A stretch of DNA of 64,000 nt from Effrenium voratum (lineage: Eukaryota; Sar; Dinophyceae; Suessiales; Symbiodiniaceae), in assembly GCA_963377175.1 (NCBI GenBank), contig CAUJNA010003324.1:67001-131000 (forward strand). Direction: 5' to 3'. The notes under the pieces are model-generated. The model did not search any database. It was not told the DNA's origin and saw nothing but the letters and a program-made list of their open reading frames with translations. Below, piece by piece: positions 12,492 to 23,399 of the stretch (positions are counted from its first letter, which is position 1; each line of letters opens with the position of its first letter). The position numbers were made by a program, and so were the translations under genes.

Positions 12492-14944
12492 GCTTTTCTG
12501 TGCCGCACTGATGAATGACGTTCGCGAAATGTCCAACTCTGCAAATCCCACCTATTTTGCCTGTCCGCCTGTTTGGGGAAGGGAAATCGCACCATTGTCA
12601 GCAATGTGATGTATGCAGTATCTGGCGTTGCGTTGTGAACACAGCTTGTGTCTTTCCAAAAAGTGAGCCTCAGGCAGCTCTTCCTCCACATCCACTGGCG
12701 CAAGCCCGGTCTGTGACACCTTAGCTGCAGCAAACAACAACAGGAAGAAACAAACAAAAAACAACAAGCTGCAGCAAATCAAGCTGGGACTTGTGTTTGA
12801 CCCTAGAATTCAGCGGTTGATTGTAGATTCCTCGGTATTGTTTTTGTCTGGGGAGCGCTTGCGTGATTTCGCAGCTTGGCGACTCCCACTTGGAAGTAAT
12901 GCCAGACCAATCAACACAACTACATCATCACAACTGCGGCTTGCGGCTTCTGCCAAGCAGGGTGGTAGTCGAATTGCATCGAGGTGCCGTTTTTTGCACT
13001 CCATCAAGGCTCTTGGAGCGCTGGAGCACGATGCCACGCAGGGACTCCTACGAGCTGACTGGATTTCAGGCTCCCTGTCCACATGAAAATTGAGCATGTT
13101 TGGCCGAGTGCGTGGCTTGTCAAATGGGTATCTTTGCAGCTGCTGAACAAAGGGCAACTCATTGATGCAAAAACAAGAGGCTGACTGACTACAATGCGGA
13201 AGATTGAGGGGAGCCTCTTGACTGGCATTTCTGTTCGATTGGCATCTCGTCGCCCGAGTCCTCCCTCTCCAAAGACAGCAGCGGGAGCCCAGTGAGGAAA
13301 CGCTCTGCTGCCAGCACGTCGAGCTTGAGAGCCATGGCCTGCCGTTGAAATTCGCGTGCTGTGCATTTCCGTGGAGTTTTCTGCAGGGGCAGCTCAAAAA
13401 TGCAATCTGAACAACACAATGCTGAACACATACGCATCTATCCATTGATGCTTCAAGAAGTAAGGGCGAGCCCTTCCGACATAAAGCCGCACACGCTGGC
13501 TTGCCCAGAGCTTGTCGCGACAGGCTCATGAACGTTCGTGCTCTGCAGTGTCATTGTTTTTCCAGATCCCCAGAGCGCTTCTTACATTGCAGGCAAGGGC
13601 AAACTTGCAAAGACGACATGGCGGAACTACATCAAGGTCACATCGAAAAGCTGAAATGAATAAATGCAACTGTTACTAGCACACGATTCACACTTGTGGA
13701 ACTTGCCTTTCTGAGAGCAACGATTGATACGAGTGCATGGGTGGCTCAGTTGAAACCCAGGCAGTAGTTCCCAGCTGGTGTTGGGTCTGGGGATTCATGA
13801 TAACATTTCCTGTTGCATGGTATTGTTTTTGCCTGAAATGGGACTAATTGCACGTGGCTGTTTGGATTCTCCATAAGACTAGCTCTTAGCAATATTGATA
13901 CACACACACAGACACACTGCACCATCTCCGAACGTTCGGATTGCTTTAATTCAAGGTGTGACAGAATTGTCCGATGGATCGAAGCAATCAACCCAAACAA
14001 AACTCGCGCCTTCAACTCCAAGCTTTGAACAGGGTACCGACGGGTACCGACACTAGGCGCATCCTTTGCTCCATCAAGGGACGGGTCGCCATCTATGTAT
14101 GCGGTCTATGCGCTTTTCCATCCTGGCCTGTCAGATTGACTGACCCAGGAAATAGGAAGCTAGGTTCAACAGCAAACGTTGAATCAAGTGCCATAGGTCC
14201 ATGCTGTCTGGTCTCTGAATCTGCCAAACAGCCCGCTTTCCATCTCTAACTGCAACTAGAAGGGGCTGGGAAGGAAACAACGCACCTTGACTTGCAGGAA
14301 GAATATTGAATCACGCACACCTCCAATCGTACTCCACTCTTTTGATTCCTGAGACAAGCATTGCAGCACATTCTTGCAGGAGGTGATCTGGCGAGTATAT
14401 CTAGCCGCACATGCGATTGAGTCAATGCGCAGACTCTTCACAGCAGCGGGGAACGCTATGAAATGCTGGCGCATTCTGATTGCATGACGACTAAACCACA
14501 GAACGAGACTCGAGCATGCGTCATTCTCAATTTTTCGATCTCGCAAGTCATCCCGTCTTCCCTCTCCACCACAACCTAGGTGCATCCGTTGCCAGTGCCA
14601 AGCGCTGTCTCTCTCTCTCTCTCTCTCTCTCCCTAGCTCACAACAGGGAATTCAATCCATGCAGCTTGAAGTCCACATGACACAACTGCTGCTGATCTCA
14701 CCAGCAAGATTCGGTAACTCACACAGGATGTCACTTTTCAACACACGAGGAGTTCATCCGCGCTCCTTTAGCAGCAGGCGCGAAGCGATCCCTCAGGCCT
14801 TCGAAGGAGACCTGCCGCCAGAAGGATGGGTCGTCTGCAGCTGTCAAAGCCAATGCCTTTGCTTGCTTGGTAGGGTAGATCCCGGTTCCCGTTCTCGAAA
14901 GGCGTCTGGGGGTGAGCATGTGTTCGCCAAACGCGTTGCCGTGT
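11125..14944 (-). CDS. gene C: eight phase-consistent exons, unknown protein
   Basis: Exons (high to low) are 14944-14799, 14575-14292, 13380-13215, 12724-12561, 12030-11927, 11886-11768, 11530-11444 and 11278-11125. Every junction keeps one frame, giving about 390 codons. Donors are a mix of GT (for example GTAAGC after APME) and GC (for example after PQTGGQ). The acceptor at 12724 has a long pyrimidine tract. Readable pieces are IYPTKQAKALALTAADDPSF, AMALKLDVLAAERFLTGLPL, PEAHFLERHKLCSQRNARYC, ELFDKLCALLLVPSDGAFVK and HHFWVAKSVRDAWLQADVVQ. Both ends are open: no start or stop was assigned. One intron (11887-11926) is only 40 nt. I do not recognise the family. The exons are richer in charged and helical residues than the introns. 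Confidence 0.6.
12463..12492 (+). repeat. (CT)n microsatellite in an intron of gene C
   Basis: A run of CTCTCT about 30 bp long lies within the GC-AG intron between the exons at 12724-12561 and 12030-11927. Confidence 0.85.
14607..14631 (+). repeat. (CT)n microsatellite in an intron of gene C
   Basis: A short TCTCTC run lies just upstream of the exon beginning at 14575, on the minus strand (AG)n. Confidence 0.85.
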
Positions 14945-15211
14945 CTGCAAGCGTCCGCAAGCGTTAGCAAGCGCCAAGCGCTTGCAAGTAGCGAAAGTGA
15001 CCGTGCCGCTGGGGAAGGCTCAGAATGCGATTTGTATACTTGCAAATTGCTTCGTTGCTTTGCCACGTCGTAGCTTTTGCGACATTGCGTGCCGCTTCAC
15101 TGCGCAAGCAGTGTTTTGGACGGTTACACGTTTGAGGCGTGTGCAAGCGTTTGAGCGAGTGTCAGTTTTGTTGGTCCTGTCGGTTCATCGGCTCGCTTTT
15201 GCGAGCTGAAA

Positions 15212-15565
15212 GCGTGGCACCGCAGTCCCGTGCTAATTTCTGACAAGCGTCGTAAACGTGGCAAAGCTTGATTTCGTGGCAGGCGCAGTACTTTGTGCAC
15301 TCCTTGCTTTGTCTGAAGCTCACTTTGCGTGACAGGCGCTGCACTTTGGAGCGCTGTGATCAAACTTCGTGCCAGGCGCAGCACTTTGGGTGGTCGCGCG
15401 CTGAATTTTGTGGCAGGCGCAGCACTTTGGAGCACGAGGCTCTGATTTGCGTGGCAGGCGCAGTACTTTGGCGGGTCACATGCTGATTTCGTGGCCGGCG
15501 CAATACTTTGTCGGGTCGCCTGTTGAATTTTGTGACAGCCACAGCTCTTTGGAGCACGACTCCCA
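15212..15565 (+). repeat. 41-bp minisatellite
   Basis: About seven to eight units of roughly 41 bp each begin with a variant of GTGGCAGGCGCAGTACTTTG. Unit starts fall near 15275, 15330, 15371, 15412, 15452, 15491 and 15532. The first units are degenerate and the array fades upstream toward 15050. It abuts the GATA-rich block. Confidence 0.75.
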
Positions 15566-15569
15566 GCAG

Positions 15570-16205
15570 AGTTTATAGATAAAAGATAGATACACAGATA
15601 ACTATACAGATAGGAGAGAGGTAGATCAATAGATAGACAGACTGACAGACAGGGAGAGAGACAGATAAAACGAGAGATAGATGAAAGAAAGAAAGCAAGA
15701 TAGATAAGGAAGAACGATAGATATATACAAAGATGAACATATAGATATATAGAAAGATGGATAGGACAGGACAGGACAGGACAAGACAGGATTGGCTGGA
15801 TGGGAGAGATAGAAGAGAGGCAAACAGAAAGATGGGAAGTTAGAAAGAAATAAAGACAAATAGATGGATGGGTCGATAGATAGCTTGATTGACTGATTGA
15901 TTGACTGAAATATAGATAAATCAGCTTAGGCTAGACTAGATGAGATAAGATTAGATAACATCAGATTCACAGATTAGGTTAGACAGAAATATCATAGGAT
16001 TGCATAGGCATATACAGAGACAGATTAGATGGGGTTAATAGATCGATCGATCGAGATAGATAGATGAGATTGTTAGATGAGATTGATAGACTGGCAGAAG
16101 GAAGATATTGCTAGATAGAAAGCTAGGTTGGTAGATAGACAGATAGACAGATAGACAGATAGACAGATAGATAAACAGATAGACAGACAGACAGATAGAC
16201 AGATG

Positions 16206-16245
<40 letters not shown>

Positions 16246-16490
16246 CACAAATAGCTACATAGATGAAATTAGTAGAAGACAGAGATCGATAGATAGAAAT
16301 ATAGAAGGGTAGAAAGACAGCTGGACACATAGACAGATAGACAGATTGATCGATCGATAGATAGATGGATAGATAGATCGGTAGATAGATAGGTAGACAG
16401 GAGAGATAGCTAGACAAAGAGAGATAGATTAGAATAGATGGGACTCGGTTGGATTAGACAAATAGATATGTAAACAACACAATAGATGCA
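15570..16490 (+). repeat. GATA/GACA-rich simple repeat block
   Basis: The block holds GATAGATA, GACAGATA, GATCGATC and GGACA (near 15760-15790) words with frequent variation. The purest stretch is the GATA run near 16200-16245. The SIYLS-type open frames on the minus strand come from the repeat and are not genes. Confidence 0.9.
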
Positions 16491-16545
16491 TGGATGAATA
16501 GGCAGGCACATTCGGGTTTGTGGCTTCTATCAGGTTCTGGACCGA

Positions 16546-17319
16546 TCAAAGACTATGTTGCGTCACAACTAGAGCTTGCTGAGCTTGCAATGCCAAGCTG
16601 CAAGCCTGTGAGATTGGTGTTGACAAGCGTGCTGCTGCATACTGATGGAGTTCAAGCACCGCATCTTTGAGACATTTTTTTGTGCTTGCAGGTTTGCTGT
16701 GTGACGTGTATGCTATTTTGCTGGCCCTAGTGATTGGCTGCATATTCATGTTAGAGAGATAGAGAGAGAGAGCGAGAGAGAAAGTGGGTCGATCTCCTTA
16801 CCATGATTAGGCAACTCAGTGAGTTTGATACTGGCCAGACCTGTTGCTGGCAATGTATCAACAAAGCCAAGCATACACACAAATTCTTGCCACACTCGCT
16901 CGAGGCTGCGCTACACTTCCTGAATGGGACATGCTGGATGCCTCGATTGTTTTGAGTCACTTGCACACGAACATCCCTGACGCTAATGACACCAACCTGG
17001 GTCAAGAATGCAACAAGTACCCACAGCCCCAGCACCGCTTTCCCTGACGGTGTGGCAACTGACACAAATGAGCAGCCCACTAACGCTGGTGGTGCTTTCC
17101 GCATGCCATGCCGACTTGAATTCTACAATTAAAGTATGCATCTTGCTTTAACAATGTAATTACAAGCAACCAAAGGACACAAGGGTTGTCACACGCAGGC
17201 GCTAGCGGCGCTCTTGACATGCTCAAAGAAGTTTGCACTGTCTGCAATACCTTGCTGAGCGCATCGCATATTTCCAGTGGCCTTTGCTTGCTTGGAAAGA
17301 CTCGCTTCTGATAAACCAT
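16546..17319 (-). CDS. two weak exon candidates
   Basis: A minus-strand frame at 16749-16546 reads KKCLKDAVLELHQYAAARLS after a CACACAG acceptor. Another at 17319-17080 reads RPLEICDALSKVLQTVQTSL. Both are amphipathic and protein-like. They lie just downstream of the HCCS stop, so they would belong to a different gene. No phase link could be made. Confidence 0.3.
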
Positions 17320-17581
17320 TGCTCTTTCCCATCTTCTGTGAGACTATGCTTGAACTGGTGTGTCACGCCCATGTACTCCATACTCAATTCAAATGCTACC
17401 AACACCGGTTGAATAAGACTATAACATCAAATGTCACGCATCCGGCCTTCAACTACATGTGACAAACACGAGAGCGCGGTCCGCACGCCCAAGTTTTAGG
17501 TTCATCAGATTCCTTCATCTGAACATGCACTTTTCTGACGCAGGAGGTTGGAGGTTGCTCTGCCTCCTCATGTAATTTGAG

Positions 17582-19205
17582 TCAACCGGCGCGCAAATCC
17601 CGCACGAGGGGCCAAACCTCATGTCGTTGGAGTAAGAAAGGGAGCACATCGAGAAAGGCCAAGGCGCTGCCTCCTACCTGAACGCTGGTCCTTGTGTTTG
17701 CGGAGTCGCCAAGAAGTTGAACTAAGCCTTCATAAGACCACTCAAACACTCCAAGTTGTCTCTGCATCGTTGCCTCTGGGCGAGCATCGATATGGATGGA
17801 GACCGGGTGGCTTGGGCTCTGGTGCCCATCCTGTAGTACACATCATTCTGACGCAGTGCCGAGTCTGGAGGCCGCACTGTGAATGCAGCAGACTTTATCC
17901 TATGCTTCCTTTTTTTTTTTGCAAAGGTCAGTGTTGTATGTCAGCGCACAGCAGGCATGCGTTCAAGACTCTCTCCCTCTCTCTCTCTGATGCGACCCGC
18001 CAAGATCCAGTTGTCTCTCATCTCATCTCAGCTTCCTGCGTAGAAGTCGACTACATATCCTTGGGGAACGGATTATCACGCAGAAGCTGTCAGAAGTTCC
18101 AAGCATCTGTACAGCCTAGTTGCTTCACAACGACATCATATCACGAACAGTCACATTCCGGATGTATCTCTATATAAGAATGCATATCTGGGCTGTTTTA
18201 GTGGGTTAAATGGAAACCCCCACTAAACCTTAAAAACCCAAAAGCCTAAGGGGATGGCTAGGAACCGCCAATATATATATATATATAGCATTATAAGGAT
18301 ATATCGCTTAATGAGGACTGCATGTATCTTCACACAAAGTGCATCAGGACAATAATGCGATGGCCTGCAGAACTCAATGCAGCCACGGCTTCGCACTTGT
18401 GTGCCACATCGGTCTACATGCCAATCGTGACGGTCGAAAGGCGGACTTCGCCCAAAGAAGCTAGTCCAGCGAGCCTCGCCACGGTCCAACCCGAGTCATG
18501 ATGCACAACTGCTACACAAAATGTGTTTGCGAATCAAACGACAATAACAACATTTTTTTAAAAAAAAAGCTGGCCACAAGCCCCAGGTGCCTTGGGAGTC
18601 AATTCTCCTGGCCGGCCCAGGAAGCGCAGGAGCTTCGGCTCAGCGCAGACCTCTCGTTGAAGGACAGTCACATTGGAGGCTATGGAGGCCGATGTTGAGG
18701 CCCAGACTCAAACCCCCGCCTCCTTCTTGGCCGCTCCATTCTTGTCAGAGCTGACCCGTCCAACGATTTTGAAGAAAGTTTGCTACTGCCTAACCACCTC
18801 TTAACATGCCAATTAACCAAGAGACTTCAGCTACTCGGGTCAAACCAAAAGATCCGGCCTCTTTGTGCAGGCTCTCGTACTTGAGAATCTCTTGCCATGT
18901 CTGCTCATTCACCGCGTTGTGGATCGCAATCACCATGCTCATGTCCTGTCATTCGTCCCGCCCATTTGACGGCAAACCGTGGCAGGACCAAAATAAGCAT
19001 CACTGTAAGCTTTGTTGATGCGAATGACCTACAGCCTGCCAGATTGTCTTGACCCGGGTCAAACGCCCACGCCCCAATGAAAGAATGACGCGGGGAAATG
19101 GGAGGCAACACCACCTGATGACCTGATGGCGCCTGCGTCTCCAGGCGGTGGCCCTTGGCGGTGGCCGCACCGAAGAACTGCTTCTCTGAGGGGTAGAGGA
19201 AGGGC
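17582..19205 (-). CDS. HCCS: holocytochrome c synthase (cytochrome c haem lyase)
   Basis: This enzyme attaches haem to apocytochrome c in the mitochondrial intermembrane space. Six exons on the minus strand join in phase: 19205-19133, 18945-18859, 18650-18591, 18474-18393, 18059-18040 (20 nt) and 17830-17582, ending in TGA. They carry the family's signatures in order: PFLYPSEKQFF, IHNAVNEQTWQEILKYESLH, AEPKLLRFLGRPGELTPK, PPFDRHDWHVDRCGTQVR, YVVDFYDG, and IHIDARPEAT in place of the usual DVRPALD. The His of the IHN motif, which in the human enzyme ligates haem, is present, as is the FDRHDW core. None of the five introns starts with GT: four start with GC and one with GA. The C-terminus runs about 60 residues past the DARP motif, longer than usual. 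The N-terminal part with CPV-type haem motifs was not found upstream, so the model is 5' partial. Confidence 0.88.
18276..18291 (+). repeat. (AT)n tract in an HCCS intron
   Basis: ATATATATATATATA lies in the 333-nt intron that begins with GA, between the exon ending at 18393 and the 20-nt exon. Confidence 0.8.
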
Positions 19206-20570
19206 CTAGGGCAAAACTGTCAGGGACATCTCAGGGACATCTGCCTTTGGAGCACCCGAAAATGTGAGAGGAGAACGAGCTGAAGGGATTGAACAGAAGC
19301 TCGCCCTACAAACTGCACTCTAACCGTGATGATGCCAAACTAGTTCCGTGTGAGCATGACATTTGGGTGCCACACGAGCCATCTGCAGATGGGATTGTCG
19401 ACCTGGCAATCTGCAAGCCACGCAAAAAGTCCAAGCTGAAGAAACAAATCCACCTCATGCATCAAATGAAATCCAACGACTCCCGCTGTAGTCTACAGTA
19501 GTTTGCAAAAGGATTGTTGAACGAGTCTACTGCTTCGCACACCCACGAACAGTTCCTTGCAATGGCATCACACGCAAGCTGGCGGCTGACACTTCCCGCT
19601 CGCTGCTGAGCGGATCTGCCGCCTGCGATCATCCATGGCCGACAAGAAGGGCTGTTCGTGAGGCTACCATGCTTGTCCCCTTCGCTCGTGCATATGTGCA
19701 GCGGTCTATATATCTATATTCTCTCTATGGATATGGGCAAATTAGAGTGCCCCTGGTGTTTGCGGGAAATAGAGAGTTAACCGTGTCCCATACAATACTA
19801 GATTTTTTTGACTGCCAAAATCAATCGGTTGCGCATGTTTGCTTGCAAGTGTGCACTTTGCATTTCAATCGCTGACGAATCTATTGAATAACCTGCAAGC
19901 ACCTGGCGCTTGACACATGGCGTTGGCACTGTGGGATGCATTTACTTCGCCAGCAAACAACGCTTGCACCAAACATATTTAGAAACGGAGGAATGGAGGA
20001 ATGGAGGAATTGAATGAGGCCATGTCTTCCCGGTTTCGAGGACAACTCCACTGTCACTTTGGACATTTGATATTGCTGAACGTATCATTCCTTCTTTTGC
20101 TGCCTCGACTTGCACACAATCAGATGTGCGCAGTTCAAGATGTGTCTTAATAGAAGTTGCCATGTGGAGGTTCCTGCAAAGCAACGGTTTATGCGCGACG
20201 TTGACGGTAAACACAGGATGTTCCCAATGCGTATGTTCACACACACATACATGTTGGGATTTGTCTGCATTATTCTTGAGGGTGGCACTGCTAAAGCTTG
20301 CCATCATGAACGAGGTTCCACCAACATACGCTTTGTGTTTGGCAAGCTGCCGAATATTGTACATTCCAAAGGATACCTGCGCTGAGATGCGTGATGAGCA
20401 ACGCAAGGAATCCACAAAGCTTCTGCTAGAGCCTCCGCAGCACGAACCCTGGCAATGTGTGAATCACCCAGGCTGCAAGGGCCCTCGCACGTCAGCCAGT
20501 AAACCATACGTGACATGCATCAATAGTTGCCAAACGGCAAAAAGAGTACATTATTAGAGCAACGGTGGCT
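19206..20570. other. no confident gene; should hold the HCCS 5' end
   Basis: Exons for the N-terminus of HCCS are expected here or further up, but I could not identify them. A small repeat GGAATGGAGGAATGGAGGAA lies near 19988. Frames on both strands at 20085-20557 overlap and none stands out. Confidence 0.3.
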
Positions 20571-21171
20571 TTACCCTTCGGCCTTCTGCTCTACCTTCTT
20601 GCTTGTAGAGCCTGCGCCCGGCTGATGCAATCCATGGTGGCTGGAGGTTCTGGGTGGGCATAAATGGTAAAGTAGACTCAGCAAGCTTTGTAGTTTGCCT
20701 GGATTTTGGGCAGTGGAACGGCCGCAGGTGTTGACCTGTCCTGGGTTGGACACCCTGGCTGCCACATGTAGCAAAGGCTGCGCGCAGCAAGTCAAGTTGC
20801 TCAAACTGCGCAGGTTCTGCAGCAAGCTTTAGCACAGCCTGTTGCAGGTTCCGGCCTCAGCAGTGAACAGGTAAACGCATTGACAAAAACCTCTCGATGT
20901 ATATACATCTAGCCTCCCGTGTGGCTTGCGGTAGCTGAATGCAACGCGCCAACAAGCATCCACACCACATGCCCTTCCCGGCTATGATCCACGGATCCAA
21001 TGGAGCTAAGTCAACCTTGCTGCCCAAAATCACATGTCTCCAAGGAGCACTGCAGTTGACACGAGGCATGCTTGATGTCGAACATGGTTCTTGTTGGATG
21101 TGTAGGAGGGCTTCACGATACGCTTCAAGCTTCAATCGGACAGGTGGGGCCCGAGGCCCGAACGGTTTCTC
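20571..21171 (-). CDS. gene D: 3' end of an unknown helical protein
   Basis: Three exons, 21171-21016, 20838-20754 and 20698-20571, join in phase with GT-AG introns. The second intron is 55 nt and is entered at phase 1. The exon lengths are 52 codons, 85 nt and the rest up to TAA at 20571-20573. Readable pieces are RLKLEAYREALLHIQQEP, AAEPAQFEQLDLLRAAFATC and LQSLLSLLYHLCPP, ending in a basic tail STSKKVEQKAEG. The leucine-rich amphipathic pattern suggests an alpha-helical repeat protein. Upstream exons were not assigned, though a frame at 21972-21781 (RLRPRSRAEIASAAKGNAYG) is a candidate. Confidence 0.58.
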
Positions 21172-21204
21172 CTGTCCATATCCCAAGGGGCAGGACATGT
21201 GCAA

Positions 21205-22585
21205 GAGGAACTATGCCAATGATGTGTTATGACCTGGAGAAGTCGGATCAAACCATGATGCTTGTTGTGCTTCTAGCAAGTGAGTACACTCGCCTGGTGC
21301 GTTCCAAGGCGTCCTGGTCTGACCCTGTCAATCATGCCTTGCGTGCGTGCTCTTAGGCAATTATGTTTGCATAGTCCACCTGATCCTGTTCCTACGTCTT
21401 CAAGCCTGAACGTCCATCATGCCCCAAAACTGCTTGTTGCTGAATCGACTCTTAGCCACAGCGAAACGTATTGGTTTGCTCTCAGGAAGCATTCTGCCTC
21501 CGCGGCCCTCATCCAAAAGTCTTCAGTGACTCAATGACCCAGTCTTGGCTATCTGCACTGCAAGTTCTGGCAACTCTTGTGATGTCAAGCTGCACACTCA
21601 CTCAACCTTTTTAAAAGCACATACACGTTACACATCCTTCAGTTGCCCACACCGTTTCTACATACGCCTGCGAGTGGCAGCTCTTCTTTGTACAAAGTCA
21701 CTTCTCTTTGCTCCAACTCAATTTTCAAGCATTGGGTCTCCAATACAATATGTTGGAGGCGGATTGTGCATTTGAGTTGGTCAGCTACAGCATCTTGTCA
21801 CACCAGTCAGCTCACGCTTGCCATAGGCATTGCCCTTTGCTGCTGATGCAATTTCAGCTCGAGATCTGGGTCGTAGCCTTAGCAGGACCGTCGCTGACGT
21901 TGCCCGAAGTGGATAATTACAAGGATGATGACTGCCGAAAGCATTTCCCTTCCATATTTGGCTTCCCTGCACTGCTTTCTCTAGTATACTGCGTGGCCCT
22001 TTAGCATCTCTGGCAGCGGGTAATTATGCGACACCAGCCTGCAGTTAGTGCATGCCCGCGCTTGCAATGATCTTGGATGCAGGCCTAGCTTGAATGTATA
22101 ATCAGAGAACACCCACACACACACACAGAAAAACACATACACGTTTAAGCATGTCATAATCCGGCCTTCCTACTCTAGGCTGCGTCAAGGTCCTGCAAAC
22201 CATCTCTTTGTTCATATGAGTCAAGCCTTTATCAACAAACGCCTAAGCACCACTGAGGTCGTGCTCAAGATTTTGCCGTGGTCCGCTAGGCAGTCACACA
22301 ATATGTCTTGAACTACAGTACCATTTTATGTTTGATATACCTCTCTCACACATAGTCCAAAATGCCCGCAGTCACTCTTGCCATTAACTGGCGCCAATAC
22401 CCCTTTCTTGTCGCGCTCTCTGCGCTTTGCTCACATCTGCTCTGGCCAAGAGGCCCTCTTCATAGAGGCGCTTCACAGGCGCGAAGGCTCGCTTGAAGTT
22501 CCGGTCCTGCATGGGCACAAGCCCTGCGAGCGCGAGCCGCAAGCTGGCCCTATTTGGTCAATGAGAGAAGAATCTGGCTTGAATC
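21205..22585. other. no confident gene
   Basis: Apart from the weak minus-strand frame at 21781-21972, I see no supported feature. A short ACACAC run lies near 22113. Confidence 0.3.
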
Positions 22586-23347
22586 CTACATTGAACCTTG
22601 CATGGGGCCCTCAAGGTGCAATCTTTCTTGTGGCAATCCAATTGCAAACTCGTGTGAATGCAAGGCTGCTTTGGGGGAAGTGAGCCAAGTGGAAGCGGGT
22701 GCGTCCTGCAGCAAACTCATTTTCAGAAATGCAACATGCTGTTGAAAGAAATCTCTACGACTTGGCAACCAGTCAAGCCATGCTGTGGAGTCCAGCAAAT
22801 GTAATGCTTGGGTACATAATTTCCATCATCAGTGAGTGACAAGTGACAAGGGTGCTCCTGGTAAGGGGGGGGTCGACCAGATAATTCTTGTTGGAGCGTG
22901 TCATCTTTGCTTGATCGTATCAGGGCAACAGCAAAGGGCATCTTAGGTGTAAGGCTCCCTTGTGACAAAACCAACAATAGCGATGGAACTTGAAGCTTCA
23001 AGGAGGACACCATACACCCCCTCTGCACAGCATCCTTCCGCAGGGTCTTCAGGATGTGAGCCGCCAAGGGCGTCGAAGGAGTGTTGTTCTGCGACGCACA
23101 TGTGATCGTGATGCCCAACCGTTTCTTTTTCCTGTGTTGTTCTTTTGGGCATTGCGGTTTTGAGTCTTCTGATTTGCAATTTCGGACAGGGCATGAGATC
23201 AGGGCGCAGCTCCAAGCACCTGTGCATGCAAATCAATCGGTGTTGGTAGGTAACGGCTGGGCTGAAACTTCCGATCATATGCCTCCTGACATCACGCTGC
23301 GGCTTCGCCACCAAGACGTGGCATTGACATTCACCGGTCTCAATCAA
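22586..23347 (-). CDS. overlapping candidate exons
   Basis: Two minus-strand frames of more than 130 codons overlap at 23347-22943 (KTAMPKRTTQEKETVGHHDH) and 23118-22723 (KMPFAVALIRSSKDDTLQQE). A third lies at 22798-22586 (WLDWLPSRRDFFQQHVAFLK). Only one frame can be real at each point. Their length without repeats is unusual for this window, so some coding is likely. The order of frames would need an intron near 22.95-23.1 kb. No family is recognised. Confidence 0.33.
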
Positions 23348-23399
23348 ATTGCTCTGAAGACATGACCACGCGATCCAAGCTCCTCTTAGTTTCTCTTGG

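Noticed and set aside
12810..13529. 239-codon minus-strand frame
   Set aside because: It is long, but the chain that joins 13380-13215 to 12724-12561 uses another frame. Part of it could still be an alternative exon.
15626..16417. Minus-strand frames rich in YLSIYLSI
   Set aside because: They come from the GATA block.
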